Assembly (NCBI GenBank): GCA_038746745.1
Contig: JBCDKJ010000009.1
Coordinates: 1-64,000 of the forward strand
DNA from: JANQIO01 sp038746745
GTDB taxonomy: Bacteria; Pseudomonadota; Gammaproteobacteria; Pseudomonadales; Halieaceae
DNA: 64,000 nt
Reading direction: 5' to 3'
The notes under the pieces are model-generated. The model worked only from the letters and a program-made list of their open reading frames with translations. It had not been told where the DNA came from and made no database searches. Positions 25,947-34,550 of the stretch are shown piece by piece. Every line of letters starts with the position of its first letter. Position 1 is the first letter of the stretch. Made by a program: the position numbers and the translations under genes.

Positions 25947-26339
25947 CTATGGTTCTACAGTGATGAGGCGAAGGGTCTCGAGCACATACCAGGTGTCCTG
26001 GTCGGGGGTGCCCTGCCAGCGAGTGAGCTGCTCCGCCTGAACCGGTGACTGGCCGTTGCGGTTAAAGATCACCGTGAATTGCTGGCCGTCCGGCAGGGTG
26101 ACGGCCATGGTCTTGTTCAGCTCATTGGTTTTGGCGTAGAGCTGCTCCAGTGTGCTGCGTGGTAGCCAGCAGGCCTCTCTCCCGCCCACCAGCGTAATGG
26201 GTCGGCCGAACTGCAGGCGCTGCTCCTGAACAAGAAAGGAGCCGGTGACGCCTCGGTCCTGCGTCTGAGCGATCTCGGCCCACGTGAATTCGTCCTGCCA
26301 CCACAGGGAGTCGGGTAGTTCCAGGCCGTCCAATATCAT
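25947..26339 (-). CDS. tail protein of unknown detail
   Basis: The 130-residue protein reads LPDSLWWQDEFTWAEIAQTQ and later WYVLETLRLITVEP. It lies directly after the tape measure gene, with an ATGA overlap, and before the giant tail protein. That slot usually encodes a distal tail or tail-tip adaptor. No named domain is recognised. Confidence 0.6.
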   Translation of the reverse strand: MILDGLELPDSLWWQDEFTWAEIAQTQDRGVTGSFLVQEQRLQFGRPITLVGGREACWLPRSTLEQLYAKTNELNKTMAVTLPDGQQFTVIFNRNGQSPVQAEQLTRWQGTPDQDTWYVLETLRLITVEP

Positions 26340-29140
26340 GATGTTGTCGTTCCTAGTTCACTGAGCACATCGAGCAGCTGATCGGGGTTGTCCGTCGTCA
26401 CCGTGGCGCTGCGGTTTCCGGCCTCGATGCGGATTACCTGCTGGGTTGAGCTAGTAGTCTGCTGCTGGGTTGTACCGGTGTCCCTTCGGGAATTTTCCGC
26501 GGTATCGGCCGCATTGCGCTCTGCCTGCCTTGCACGCTGTGCACGCGCTTCCTCCTCCCGTTGCTGCTGAGTGACCCGGTAGATCTGACGTGCGAGGTCC
26601 AGGCTCTCTTGTGCGTTGCTGATCGACTCCTGGTCGCCGCGTTGTCGTGCCTCCTCGAGCTGCGCTTCCAGCTCGCGTATCTGCTGCTCAAACTGCCGCT
26701 GCTCGACGGCTTCGGTGTTGCCCTGGAGCCGGTCAAGCTCGTTCTGCAGATTTGAAAGTGTCCGCGCCGTGGACTGGTTCAGGCTCTCCATGGAACGCCT
26801 GGCGTTATCGATGCCGCGTTGCAGGTTGTCGAGTGTCTGATCGTCGAGCAGGTCGCCTTGGCGAATGGCGGCCTGGGCACGTGCGATGTAGCTATCCGCC
26901 GATATCGCACCGTTCTCCCAGGACACAAACAGATCGTCAGCCGCGAGCTTTTGCTCGAGGAATGCGATCTCGACCTCCCGGGCGGTCTGCCTAACACCGC
27001 GCAGGTAGTCCTGCAGCCCGCTGGTGTCTTGCAGACGCAGGCCTTCTTGACGGATGTTCTCGACCTCAGTCCGCACGGACTCGAGGCGCTCACGCAGCCG
27101 GTCGGTTTCCTCGGCTATCGGCTCGGCTCCGGATGTGAGTTCACGGAACGCGCCGGCGGCCGCGGGGCCCAGCTGCAGAAGCTGCTGGGTGTAACCCTCG
27201 AGGGCCCCTGAGATCAGCGCCGCGGCACTGGACGCCTGCTGGGCGCCTGCCTGGACCTGGGGGCCCACAGCCTCCCCCGCTTCACCCAGCTGTCGCACGC
27301 TCTCTGTCGCGTCCTGGACAGTCGCTTGCCAGTTAATCGTAGACGCGGCGACCTCGCTGACCTTGCTCTCTACAGCCTCGAGCGCTGCCGTGTAGTCAGC
27401 TGCGCTGATCTGCCCTGCCTCGAAAGCTCCGCGAAGCGATGAGAGCAGCTCGCGCTGGCCGGCGTCGGTCTCGATATCGTCAAACGCTGCAATAAACGCC
27501 TCGCGGATACTGCGGCTCTGCACCTGTGCTTCACGTCCGGCCTCGCGCTCTGCCTCGATCACCGTGTTGAACGCGGCGATCGCTTCCTGGCCGACGCCGC
27601 TGATACCGTCGGTGACCGTCTTAAGGTCGACGTCGAGGCCTTCCAGGGCCTTGCTGATGCGATCCGTCGCTTCCTCGCTCTTGTCAGCAGTCTGATCGAG
27701 TGCATTGGACGCCTCGCCGGCAGCGCCTGTGAGGTCGTTAATGACGTCCTCCGTGGCGCCGGCGACGCCACGCATGCCTTCCTGGGCCAGCAGCGCCTCG
27801 TCGGTCAGAGCGGCTATGCTTGCCTTAAGTTGCTGGATCCTGGCGTCACTGCGCTCCTGGGCGGCCTCTACGGTGTCGTCAGTAAAGACCGCGCGGGTTA
27901 TCTCCCACCCTCGCCGCAGCTGCTCCCAGCCCAACAGCAGGCCTCCTACAAGCAGATTGCTCCATTTCTCGACCTCGACGAATCGCTCCCGCGCGTACTC
28001 GCCGATCTGCCAGCCAATAAGGAACGCCTGTATTCCCAGCAGCGATGCCTGCAGTCGACCGATCGCGGTGGTGGCGGCACCAACACTCGCAGTGAATAGC
28101 ACGCTCTGCCTGGCGCTCGAGACGAGGCTGGCAGTAAAGCCGACGACGCTGGCTGTGACGCGGGCCACCTGAAAGAGCGCGAAGGCCTTAGCGAGCGCGG
28201 TGATCTCACGGCTGTAGGTAACAACAAACTCAACGCTGCTCGAGAAAATCCCGATGAGCCCCGATATCGCATCGCTGGTTTGTTGCGCGAAGCGCTCGAG
28301 GGAGCCGTCAGCTGCGAGCGCCTGGAAGCGGCCGCGCAAATCCTGCAGGACGACTTTTAGCGCGTCGAGGGCGCCCTGGTCCGCCACCTGTGCAAGCCAC
28401 AGTGTGTACTCATCGCGCAGGTTGGAAACGATGCCTGATAGCGTCTGCATGTTCCTGGCGGCGCTACCGTCGGCGGCTTTGCCGATCTCGACAATCAGGT
28501 CGGCAATGACGTCAGTGCCTAACCTGCCGGCGCTAGACAGCTCCTGCAGCTCGCGGGTGGTTCTGCCGGTCGCGTTGGCGAGCAGATCCCAGACTGGGAC
28601 GCCACGTTCTACCAGCTGCAGGATCTCCTCTCCCTGCAGGCGCTGCTTTGCCTGGGCCTGGCCCAGCGCGTTGGTGATTCCTATCAGTCGCTCGTAGCCA
28701 CCCCCGAGCTTTTCATTCTGATCGACGATGGCCTGCAGGCTGCCGTTCTGGGGATCGATACCGAAGTTCTTTAACCGGATAAATGCTTCCGTCACCTGCT
28801 GCAGCTGCAGTGGGGTGTTCTTGGTGAACTCGACAATCCAGTTTGTCGCCTGCTCGCCCTCCTCTACGGATCCCATCACCGCTTCGAGCTGCAGCGCCAG
28901 CTTCTCGAAGTCGTTACCGGTGTTGAAGACAGCAGCCAGGCCTGCGCGGATCCCGGTGAAGGTGGCGAAGGCGCTCACCGCGCCGACGACGGCTGTTCTA
29001 AGCCGCGCTAAGCCGCCCGACGCTGTGCGCTGTGCCGAGTCGTCGACGTTGTCCAGCTCGCCGCGGAAGCGGCGCAGGACGCCTGCCGTCAGGTCCCTGG
29101 CACGAATGACGATGTTAAGTACGGAGTCTCTCAGAGCCAT
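26336..29140 (-). CDS. tape measure protein
   Basis: The 934-residue protein has the conserved tape-measure domain at about residues 70-270 (KLALQLEAVMGSVEEGEQA, TEAFIRLKNFGIDP, ITNALGQAQAKQRLQGEEI, QLVERGVPVWDLLANATG). A hydrophobic stretch follows (LQASLLGIQAFLIGWQIGEY), then long coiled-coil segments rich in Q, E and R towards the C-terminus. It sets tail length and is ejected with the DNA. By the usual relation of about 1.5 angstrom per residue, a tail near 140 nm is expected. It follows the tail tube gene with no tail-chaperone gene between, which is unusual. Confidence 0.9.
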   Translation of the reverse strand: MALRDSVLNIVIRARDLTAGVLRRFRGELDNVDDSAQRTASGGLARLRTAVVGAVSAFATFTGIRAGLAAVFNTGNDFEKLALQLEAVMGSVEEGEQATNWIVEFTKNTPLQLQQVTEAFIRLKNFGIDPQNGSLQAIVDQNEKLGGGYERLIGITNALGQAQAKQRLQGEEILQLVERGVPVWDLLANATGRTTRELQELSSAGRLGTDVIADLIVEIGKAADGSAARNMQTLSGIVSNLRDEYTLWLAQVADQGALDALKVVLQDLRGRFQALAADGSLERFAQQTSDAISGLIGIFSSSVEFVVTYSREITALAKAFALFQVARVTASVVGFTASLVSSARQSVLFTASVGAATTAIGRLQASLLGIQAFLIGWQIGEYARERFVEVEKWSNLLVGGLLLGWEQLRRGWEITRAVFTDDTVEAAQERSDARIQQLKASIAALTDEALLAQEGMRGVAGATEDVINDLTGAAGEASNALDQTADKSEEATDRISKALEGLDVDLKTVTDGISGVGQEAIAAFNTVIEAEREAGREAQVQSRSIREAFIAAFDDIETDAGQRELLSSLRGAFEAGQISAADYTAALEAVESKVSEVAASTINWQATVQDATESVRQLGEAGEAVGPQVQAGAQQASSAAALISGALEGYTQQLLQLGPAAAGAFRELTSGAEPIAEETDRLRERLESVRTEVENIRQEGLRLQDTSGLQDYLRGVRQTAREVEIAFLEQKLAADDLFVSWENGAISADSYIARAQAAIRQGDLLDDQTLDNLQRGIDNARRSMESLNQSTARTLSNLQNELDRLQGNTEAVEQRQFEQQIRELEAQLEEARQRGDQESISNAQESLDLARQIYRVTQQQREEEARAQRARQAERNAADTAENSRRDTGTTQQQTTSSTQQVIRIEAGNRSATVTTDNPDQLLDVLSELGTTTS

Positions 29141-29159
29141 GGCGGTCTACCTGGTGGGT

Positions 29160-29186
29160 AAAAAAAAGGGCGGCATAAAGCCGCCC
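29160..29186 (-). terminator. rho-independent terminator between tail tube and tape measure genes
   Basis: On the minus strand GGGCGGC-TTTAT-GCCGCCC is a perfect 7-bp stem with a five-base loop followed by eight T. It lies 46 bases after the tail tube stop, so it should reduce read-through into the tape measure gene. Confidence 0.88.
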
Positions 29187-29231
29187 TGTGAAGTGCCACT
29201 CACGCGGCTAATTGGCGGGGGCCAATATGTG

Positions 29232-29978
29232 CTAGAGCGCCTGGCTGACTTTCATAAACCGGGATATGCCGGCGCCGGTGATCGTTTGATCAGAGAGCAG
29301 CTCAAAGTCCACGCTCATTTCACCGAATTCCTCGCCGATGAAGCTCAGGCCCTGTGCGGGGCTGAACTTGACGCGATGCATGCGGATATCCACTGCTTTT
29401 CCGGACTGCGCTTCATTCAGCCCGTTGAAGACCAGCTCGTACTCGCCGCCGGCGTCCGTGAGCGATTCCATCACCTCGGATACTGCTTTGGTGTAGTCGA
29501 CAAGGATCCCGGTTGCGTCGATCGCGCCGGTGCCAATCACTATGATGCCGTTGTTTTCGACGCTGTAATCCGTGCCCTCGGCAAGCGCAGAAGTATCAGT
29601 GAGCGTTACGGTCAGGGGCTGAGTGGCGTCGCGGATAAAATCAAACGGAATGAATTCGCCGTCGACGCCATTGGTGCTGTGTGGCTCGTCACTAACAGCG
29701 CCGGCGGTCTCCTGGACGACCGAGCCTCGAAGGGCTAGCGCCAGGTTGTCGGCACTGTAGTCGTGCATTACCAGGTTGCCAGAGACGGCGCTGATGGATG
29801 TGAGGATATTGGCGTTACCGCCGCCGGGGGACGTGAAGTCGCGGAGCGATTGCTCCTCCTCGTCAAATGAGACTTCCAGGTTGGAACAGTTGCCGATCGG
29901 GAACAGGCCACCGTCATTGCCCTTTACCTTGAAATATACCGGCCCTTTGCCGATGTATGAGCGGTCTACTCGTGCCAT
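29232..29978 (-). CDS. major tail tube protein
   Basis: The 248-residue, beta-rich, acidic protein begins MARVDRSYIGKGPVYFKVKG, and FPIGNCSNLEVSFDEEEQSL follows. C-terminal strands read FNGLNEAQSGKAVDIRMHRV and ISRFMKV. Size and position, directly after the gp37-like tail terminator gene and before the tape measure gene, fit the tube subunit of a long non-contractile tail. A strong terminator follows, as expected for a protein made in excess. Confidence 0.75.
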   Translation of the reverse strand: MARVDRSYIGKGPVYFKVKGNDGGLFPIGNCSNLEVSFDEEEQSLRDFTSPGGGNANILTSISAVSGNLVMHDYSADNLALALRGSVVQETAGAVSDEPHSTNGVDGEFIPFDFIRDATQPLTVTLTDTSALAEGTDYSVENNGIIVIGTGAIDATGILVDYTKAVSEVMESLTDAGGEYELVFNGLNEAQSGKAVDIRMHRVKFSPAQGLSFIGEEFGEMSVDFELLSDQTITGAGISRFMKVSQAL

Positions 29979-29990
29979 GTCGTTAACTCC

Positions 29991-30437
29991 TTAGTTGCGG
30001 ATGGCCTGCGTGAAGGAAATGGCCCACCATGCGATGCCCTTCCCCTTACTGATGTCGCCGCTGTAGAGGTTCTCGGCCGTGATGTTGGCGGGTAGCACGG
30101 GCTGGTACCGCGTGTCCTGACCCCACCTGGCGTACACGACGAGTGGCAGCAGCTGTTCTACCAATGCCAGGGCTGCGGCGTGTCGGTCTGTACCGCGCAC
30201 GTCGCTGCAGATGACAAAAATCAGAAACTGAACCGTGCACTCTTGGATGCCGTCGGTCGTGACGTTGAGTTCCGGAAGTTGCTCGACGGCTACCAGCACG
30301 CTGCGCGGCTTTAACAGGATCTTGCCCAGCTCGTCCTCGGTGAAGCGTCCGGCGTGCTCTTGCACGTCGATATCAGCATCCAAGGCCGAACGTACCTGGC
30401 TGGTGATATGTGAGAGCGCGTCGGTCAGTAATCCCAT
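29991..30437 (-). CDS. tail terminator/completion protein, Mu gp37-like (DUF1834)
   Basis: The 148-residue protein matches the DUF1834 pattern: a basic and acidic start, IL-KPRSVLVAVEQL, VQFLIFVICSDVRGTDRHAAALALVEQLLPL and WWAISFTQAIRN at the C-terminus. In Mu this protein joins head and tail. The ATG lies five bases after the AAGAATAG box of the repeated promoter-like element, with no clear ribosome-binding site, so its mRNA may be nearly leaderless. Confidence 0.75.
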   Translation of the reverse strand: MGLLTDALSHITSQVRSALDADIDVQEHAGRFTEDELGKILLKPRSVLVAVEQLPELNVTTDGIQECTVQFLIFVICSDVRGTDRHAAALALVEQLLPLVVYARWGQDTRYQPVLPANITAENLYSGDISKGKGIAWWAISFTQAIRN

Positions 30438-30442
30438 GGCGG

Positions 30443-30488
30443 CTATTCTTGGGTAACCACCGGGGGCGCTGATAGTTGGGAAATTTCC
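30443..30488 (-). promoter_or_regulatory. repeated late-promoter-like element, copy 1 (tail genes)
   Basis: On the minus strand it reads GGAAATTTCCCAACTAT, 21 bases, then AAGAATAG. The 17-base block is identical to copy 2 at 34404-34420 and the second box is spaced almost the same. It sits immediately before the first tail gene. The palindrome would suit an activator dimer; AAGAATAG or AACTAT could be the -10. It is inferred to be a phage late promoter. Confidence 0.55.
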
Positions 30489-30961
30489 TAGCGGAACAGC
30501 TGCTCGGCCCAGGCCTCGACGGCTGCGTTGATCTTGTCGACGGCGCGAGAGCCGATCCCGATGAACGGTCGCGCCGGGATATCGACGCTCGGTACCTGCA
30601 CGAACTTGTCGCCAATCATGAACTTCAAATAGGGCCCGTTCTTTGCCTTGATAGTGCCGCCAAACTGGTGAATGGGCCCGTAGATTATGTTCGTACCAAT
30701 GCGCACCTGGTCGACGCCGGCGTCGTATCGAATGCTGTTACGCAGCCGGCCGGTGTCGCTTAGGATCTGGCCGCCCCGGGCCGTTGGCTTCCATTTCTCT
30801 CCGTTTGGTCCGCGCTGCTGGCGGAAGTTTAGGCGGGTGTCGCTCACCATGATCCGTCCCACTTCGTCCATGAGAGGGGCGGTCTTACGGGCATTGATCA
30901 GCTTCGTAATCAGTCGATTGATCTGCCGATTTTGTAGCTCGATGTCGAACGCTTCTGCCAT
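30488..30961 (-). CDS. phage virion morphogenesis protein, Mu gpG/P2 gpS-like
   Basis: The 157-residue protein has the Phage_tail_S pattern: FRQQRGPNGEKWKPTARGG, ILSDTGRLRNSIRY, TNIIYGPIHQFGGTIKAKNG, and DIPARPFIGIGS near the C-terminus. These proteins act in head completion and tail joining. In Mu the gene lies between F and I; here it comes after the gp36-like gene. Its stop coincides with the start of the repeated promoter-like element. Confidence 0.85.
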   Translation of the reverse strand: MAEAFDIELQNRQINRLITKLINARKTAPLMDEVGRIMVSDTRLNFRQQRGPNGEKWKPTARGGQILSDTGRLRNSIRYDAGVDQVRIGTNIIYGPIHQFGGTIKAKNGPYLKFMIGDKFVQVPSVDIPARPFIGIGSRAVDKINAAVEAWAEQLFR

Positions 30962-31375
30962 CTAAAAGTCCGCGAGAGTCTCCCGGGTAAACGTGCGATC
31001 GTGCTCATCGCGCTGAGCATATACATCTGCGCTGGACTCGGTCGTAGCGAGCTGGAGCACCGCCTTGCCGTCGCTAAAGTCGCGCAGCATCCGTAGCGCA
31101 GCTTCAAAACGCTTGGTGACTTCATCCAGAGGGTTGTTGTCATGCAGCCGGTACCGGGCCATGTCGCAAGCCAGGCGAACGATAACCTCCGGAACCGGCT
31201 CTGCTAGCGGCACAGTTGCGATGGCCCCGATGTAAGCGTTGATGGTTTCCGTCGCGTCTTGGCAGGCGCGGGTGATCTTCTCGGTGTCTCTAGCGCCGGT
31301 GTCAGGGTCCCACGCGACAGTGTCCAACTCGTCGGCGCCGAACCGTGTTTCGAGGTCTTGCTCTGTACAGTACAT
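30962..31375 (-). CDS. head-tail connector, Mu gp36-like (DUF1320)
   Basis: The 137-residue protein begins MYCTEQDLETRFGADELD and continues with ATETINAYIGA, VIVRLACDMARYRLHDN and FEAALRMLRDFSDGKAVL, the DUF1320 pattern. It is predicted to be an adaptor on the head vertex. The start at 31375 is chosen because GGAGG lies eight bases upstream; a frame from 31390 lacks one. A terminator lies just upstream, so its expression depends on read-through or on an internal promoter. Confidence 0.82.
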   Translation of the reverse strand: MYCTEQDLETRFGADELDTVAWDPDTGARDTEKITRACQDATETINAYIGAIATVPLAEPVPEVIVRLACDMARYRLHDNNPLDEVTKRFEAALRMLRDFSDGKAVLQLATTESSADVYAQRDEHDRTFTRETLADF

Positions 31376-31388
31376 ACCTATGTCCTCC

Positions 31389-31418
31389 AAAAAAAACGGC
31401 CGGGGTTGCCGGCCGTTT
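31389..31418 (-). terminator. rho-independent terminator within the head genes
   Basis: On the minus strand AAACGGCCGG-CAACC-CCGGCCGTTT is a perfect 10-bp stem followed by T8. It separates the capsid block from the gp36-like adaptor gene. Confidence 0.85.
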
Positions 31419-31466
31419 CATGCTCAGGGGTTGGGTTAAGTGGTCCCTTACCGCCGTGTTGCCCTG

Positions 31467-31829
31467 TTAGGACTTCGCTGCGTCCTGAGCTGTCTTGATC
31501 AGCTCTGCCGCCGGTTTTTCTACCAGCGCTGACAAGGCCTCTGCGGCCACGTCGATGGCCTTCTTGTCCTTGCCTGCAACCGCTTCGGCCAATGCAGTCT
31601 CGGCACTGGCGATCGCTTCCGCCTTCTCAGCTGCCGCCTGCTCGGACGCTGCTTGCTCGGCCTGCTGTCTGGCGATGGTGTCCGCATCTGGTGCTTTCCG
31701 ATCGCTGAGACAGTGCGCAATGCCCTGCACCTCACTGGCCGACGCTGATAGCTTGCTGCCTACCGGATAGAGCTTCCCGCCCAGGCGCACCGGTGACTCG
31801 ACGTACCAGTTCTTTTTGGCTTCTGCCAT
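31467..31829 (-). CDS. head-region protein with small N-terminal domain and Ala-rich helix
   Basis: The 120-residue protein has a short N-terminal beta domain (NWYVESPVRLGGKLYPVGSK) and a long Ala/Glu-rich helical tail. It lies between capsid and gp36-like genes, where Mu has gp35. It may be a minor head or assembly protein; no function is known. Confidence 0.65.
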   Translation of the reverse strand: MAEAKKNWYVESPVRLGGKLYPVGSKLSASASEVQGIAHCLSDRKAPDADTIARQQAEQAASEQAAAEKAEAIASAETALAEAVAGKDKKAIDVAAEALSALVEKPAAELIKTAQDAAKS

Positions 31830-31850
31830 ATTCGTTCTCCTCTAAAGACA

Positions 31851-31868
31851 ACGCCCCCGAGGGGGCGT
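31851..31868 (-). terminator. weak terminator-like hairpin after the capsid gene
   Basis: ACGCCCCC and GGGGGCGT form an 8-bp GC-rich stem with a two-base gap, or 7 bp with a 4-base loop. It is followed on the minus strand by a broken T run (TGTCTTT). It could act as a partial terminator or as an RNA-stabilising hairpin for capsid mRNA. Confidence 0.5.
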
Positions 31869-31873
31869 ATCGG

Positions 31874-32797
31874 TTAAGCCGCCAGGACGTTCTCCAGCAG
31901 GTAAGCCACGTCCTCCGCGATGATGATCTCCTTCACGGACTCGCCAGTCTTAATGACCGTGGCTCCGCGCAGGCCGACCTCGTCGTCCATCTTGGTCGCA
32001 GCGACGCGTTGTCCCCACTGCGCCGTCAGGCCGAAGGTGACGCCGCGGTTCGGCATAGCGCTCGGGTTCTGATAGAACAGCACGCAATGGTCAGACCATA
32101 GACGCGTGAGCGTCATAGTCTGCCCTGGTTTTGCGCTGTTGTAGCGGCCGCGTCCGACGATCACCTGGACTTCGAACAGCTGCTCGATAAACGCCATCGG
32201 CACCAGGTTGTTCTGTCCTTCGTTGCCGTTAAAGGCCTGGACAATGAACGGGTTGCGACGAAGCGCAAGAGCGCCCGCGCTGGACAGGAGCATCCGGTTC
32301 GGCCGCATCAGTGGCACCTCGAGGGCGTCGCTGATCTGCACAATCGGGTTGCCTGTCGCGGTGTTCCACTGGTCTGAGGCGCTCAGGGATTCTTTGAGCG
32401 TGTAGGCGGCCGGGTTCATCACCGTAGACGAGACGCGCTGCTCCCGATCGAGCAGGATCAGGTCCATCAACAGCTCGGTGGCGTTTCCGAGGACATCGAT
32501 GCCGGCGTTCTGGCCCGCGGCGACGTCTTTGGAGGGGATCACGTCCTTCAAGCCGTAATCGTTGGTCATGTCGGTTTTCTCAGTACCGCCGAACTCGACC
32601 TGGTTCAGCTCGCCTTTCCGATCAACCGTCGTGTCGGGAATCGTGTAGCGGTCCTCCTTGTTGTAGGAGACCCACTTAAATTCCTCGGCCGCAACAGGCG
32701 CTCGCGGCAATACCTGGTCCGCCACAAACGCCTCGTTCATGTAGGCGATGGCGATCGCTGTGCGAACCGGGTCGGTTACAAAGGGTGCATTAGCCAT
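31874..32797 (-). CDS. major capsid protein
   Basis: The 307-residue protein begins MANAPFVTDPVRTAIAIAYM and contains FKWVSYNKEDRYTIPDT, GLKDVIPSKDVAAGQNAGID, LLDREQRVSSTVMNPAAYT and a C-terminal WGQRVAATKMDDEVGLRGA. These fit HK97-fold capsids of the phage 'major capsid' group, with an extended N-arm and no separate prodomain. Size equals that of Mu gpT (about 305). It lies after protease/scaffold and cement genes in the usual order. Confidence 0.85.
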   Translation of the reverse strand: MANAPFVTDPVRTAIAIAYMNEAFVADQVLPRAPVAAEEFKWVSYNKEDRYTIPDTTVDRKGELNQVEFGGTEKTDMTNDYGLKDVIPSKDVAAGQNAGIDVLGNATELLMDLILLDREQRVSSTVMNPAAYTLKESLSASDQWNTATGNPIVQISDALEVPLMRPNRMLLSSAGALALRRNPFIVQAFNGNEGQNNLVPMAFIEQLFEVQVIVGRGRYNSAKPGQTMTLTRLWSDHCVLFYQNPSAMPNRGVTFGLTAQWGQRVAATKMDDEVGLRGATVIKTGESVKEIIIAEDVAYLLENVLAA

Positions 32798-32822
32798 GTT
32801 TCTCTCCTATCTCCTTGCCGGG

Positions 32823-33176
32823 TTAGCCCTGGGCGATCAGTACTTCGATGATGTCGCCAGCAACCGCACTCTGCAGCGCGATCCCTACGACGCGATCGGT
32901 GCCGGCAGAGGAAGCAACCGCATTTCCGCTGGCATCGGTGGTGAGGATGTTGCCGCGCGTGATATTGCCGCCCGCGGTGACCTTGGCGATACCGCCAACA
33001 ATCACGTCGACGCGGTTGTTATCGCGCGAGCCGATCCGCTCAGAAACCCCGATGAGCGTGTCCGATACGGCGCTGGCTGCAGCGACTTCACCGTCAGCTG
33101 CGCCGAAGGTCACCAGCTTCATACCGGCGACCGGAGCAGGGGCCAAAAACGTCTTGATGTGTGCAGGTTGTGCCAT
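32823..33176 (-). CDS. capsid cement/decoration protein (DUF2190-like)
   Basis: The 117-residue, Ala/Val/Gly-rich, beta-structured protein has VKVTAGGNITRGNILTTDASGNA-type segments, seen here as AKVTAGGNITRGNILTT and RVVGIALQSAVAGDIIEVLI. This is the pattern of DUF2190 capsid cement proteins, which stabilise expanded heads. Its position directly between scaffold and capsid genes agrees. Confidence 0.8.
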   Translation of the reverse strand: MAQPAHIKTFLAPAPVAGMKLVTFGAADGEVAAASAVSDTLIGVSERIGSRDNNRVDVIVGGIAKVTAGGNITRGNILTTDASGNAVASSAGTDRVVGIALQSAVAGDIIEVLIAQG

Positions 33177-33206
33177 TGCTTTACTCCTGTGGTTTAGCCG
33201 GCTGGT

Positions 33207-34319
33207 TTAGGACTGGCTTTGAACGTGGTTCACCGCGTCGGTGATCGATACAGTGCGGCCTGCCGCACGCTCTGACTCCTGGAACTCCAGCGCCTTTTTC
33301 GCCAGCCCCTCGGCGTCCTCACCGTCATCGCGGTGGTCGTCCTCCTCGCTGTGCTCGCTAAAGCTGGGCCCCTTCATATCAGCGCCCAGCATGCCCAGGA
33401 AAAACTCGGTCATATCTTCCTGCTTGGCGCTGTCGCCTTCGCCAAACTCGACCACGCCGTCTGCGGCCAGCTTCTCGGCAAACGCCTTCACAGCGTCAGC
33501 CTTCGCGGGAAGCACTTTGCCTTTCTTGACGAGAGCGTCGACCGTGTCGCTGATCAGGGTTTTCCGAGCCGCAGCAGCCGCATCATCGGCAGCCTGCTGG
33601 CGCTCGTTAAATGAGGCGACGTCTGCATCCAGAGCCGCGCGATCGGTCGCCAGTTGCGCCTGGTCAGTGGCGAGCTTGGCCTGGGCGTCCTTAAGTTCCT
33701 GTTCCGTCATGGTGGTGTCTCCCGTTGGTTCAGTGAATGCGGGGTCGTCCCCCCCAGATGGCATGCGTGCCGCGTCCTCGGCTCCCTCGACCATGTAGCT
33801 GGGAATGGCCTTGTCCGCGTCCTCGACGCCGAACTTCTCGATCAAAAACTCGCGGAGCCGGCGGAAGATGCCGGCGGTCTCCCACTCGGCGGAGAACTCG
33901 ATCACCCCCTCCTCGCCTTCCTGGAATTCCACCCCATCCAGTCCCTTGATGGCCGGCGGCATCGCGCCTAAAAAGCCGACGTGGCGCAGGTAGTAAGTGC
34001 CCGGAACTGGATTCGCAGGCGCGTCTGGGGCGTACCAGGATGCCGAGACTTTCTTGTAGGTGCCCTTTGCGACCAGTTCCGCGAAATCGTCGTTTACCTG
34101 TCGCGGATCCGCGTGGTAGTCACCGTCGCTATAGCTAACACCGCCGATCCAGCCGAAAGCTGGCCCGTTATCTTGGGGGTGCCCAACAACGATGGGGGCT
34201 TCGTGCAGCTTGGGGTCGTAGGCATCAGCAGATGCCTGGAGCATGTCCTCGGTGAACGACAGCGTTTGTCCGCCGGCGCTTGTATGAGTGCCTACCTTGA
34301 AAATGTGGATCGGCTTCAT
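33207..34319 (-). CDS. head maturation protease and scaffold, Mu gpI-like
   Basis: The N-terminal 160 residues match Mu I-type proteases: IHIFKVGTHTSAGGQTLSF, EAPIVVGHPQDNGPAFGWI, YKKVSASWY and YYLRHVGFLGAMPPAIKGL, with likely catalytic His and Ser in those blocks. The C-terminal half is a charged coiled-coil scaffold (KDAQAKLATDQAQLATDRA). After scaffolding the protein is digested. ATG at 34319 (MKPIHIF) is preferred; an in-frame upstream start at 34349 is possible. It is the first gene after the repeated late-promoter-like element copy 2. Confidence 0.85.
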   Translation of the reverse strand: MKPIHIFKVGTHTSAGGQTLSFTEDMLQASADAYDPKLHEAPIVVGHPQDNGPAFGWIGGVSYSDGDYHADPRQVNDDFAELVAKGTYKKVSASWYAPDAPANPVPGTYYLRHVGFLGAMPPAIKGLDGVEFQEGEEGVIEFSAEWETAGIFRRLREFLIEKFGVEDADKAIPSYMVEGAEDAARMPSGGDDPAFTEPTGDTTMTEQELKDAQAKLATDQAQLATDRAALDADVASFNERQQAADDAAAAARKTLISDTVDALVKKGKVLPAKADAVKAFAEKLAADGVVEFGEGDSAKQEDMTEFFLGMLGADMKGPSFSEHSEEDDHRDDGEDAEGLAKKALEFQESERAAGRTVSITDAVNHVQSQS

Positions 34320-34375
34320 TCCATCTTTCGCCCCGTTCGCTGGTAGCACCGGTCGGGTGCCTCGAATCGATGGCG

Positions 34376-34420
34376 CTATTCTTCCCGCGCGGATGGCGGT
34401 GCAATAGTTGGGAAATTTCC
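34376..34420 (-). promoter_or_regulatory. repeated late-promoter-like element, copy 2 (head genes)
   Basis: On the minus strand GGGAAATTTCCC (perfect 12-bp palindrome) is followed by AACTAT, 20 bases and AAGAATAGCGCCAT. Seventeen bases are identical with copy 1, and likeness extends past the second box to GCCAT. It stands 57 bases before the protease/scaffold ATG. Confidence 0.55.
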
Positions 34421-34550
34421 CTGACGCGTGACTATCTGATGGCGGGCTTCTTTGTGGGAGGGCTGCTCGCAGCGCCCGCCGGCATGCTTGCGCTAGGCTA
34501 GGCGGCTGCGAGTTGACAGGTCGGCTACATGCCGACTGCGGTTTTAGGGC

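Noticed and set aside
28728..29738. Plus-strand frame of 336 codons across tape measure and tail tube genes
   Set aside because: It is antisense to two clearly assigned tail genes and passes through a terminator; no domain is seen.
34522..34538. Hairpin GTCGGC...GCCGAC as a terminator
   Set aside because: There is no following T run on either strand.
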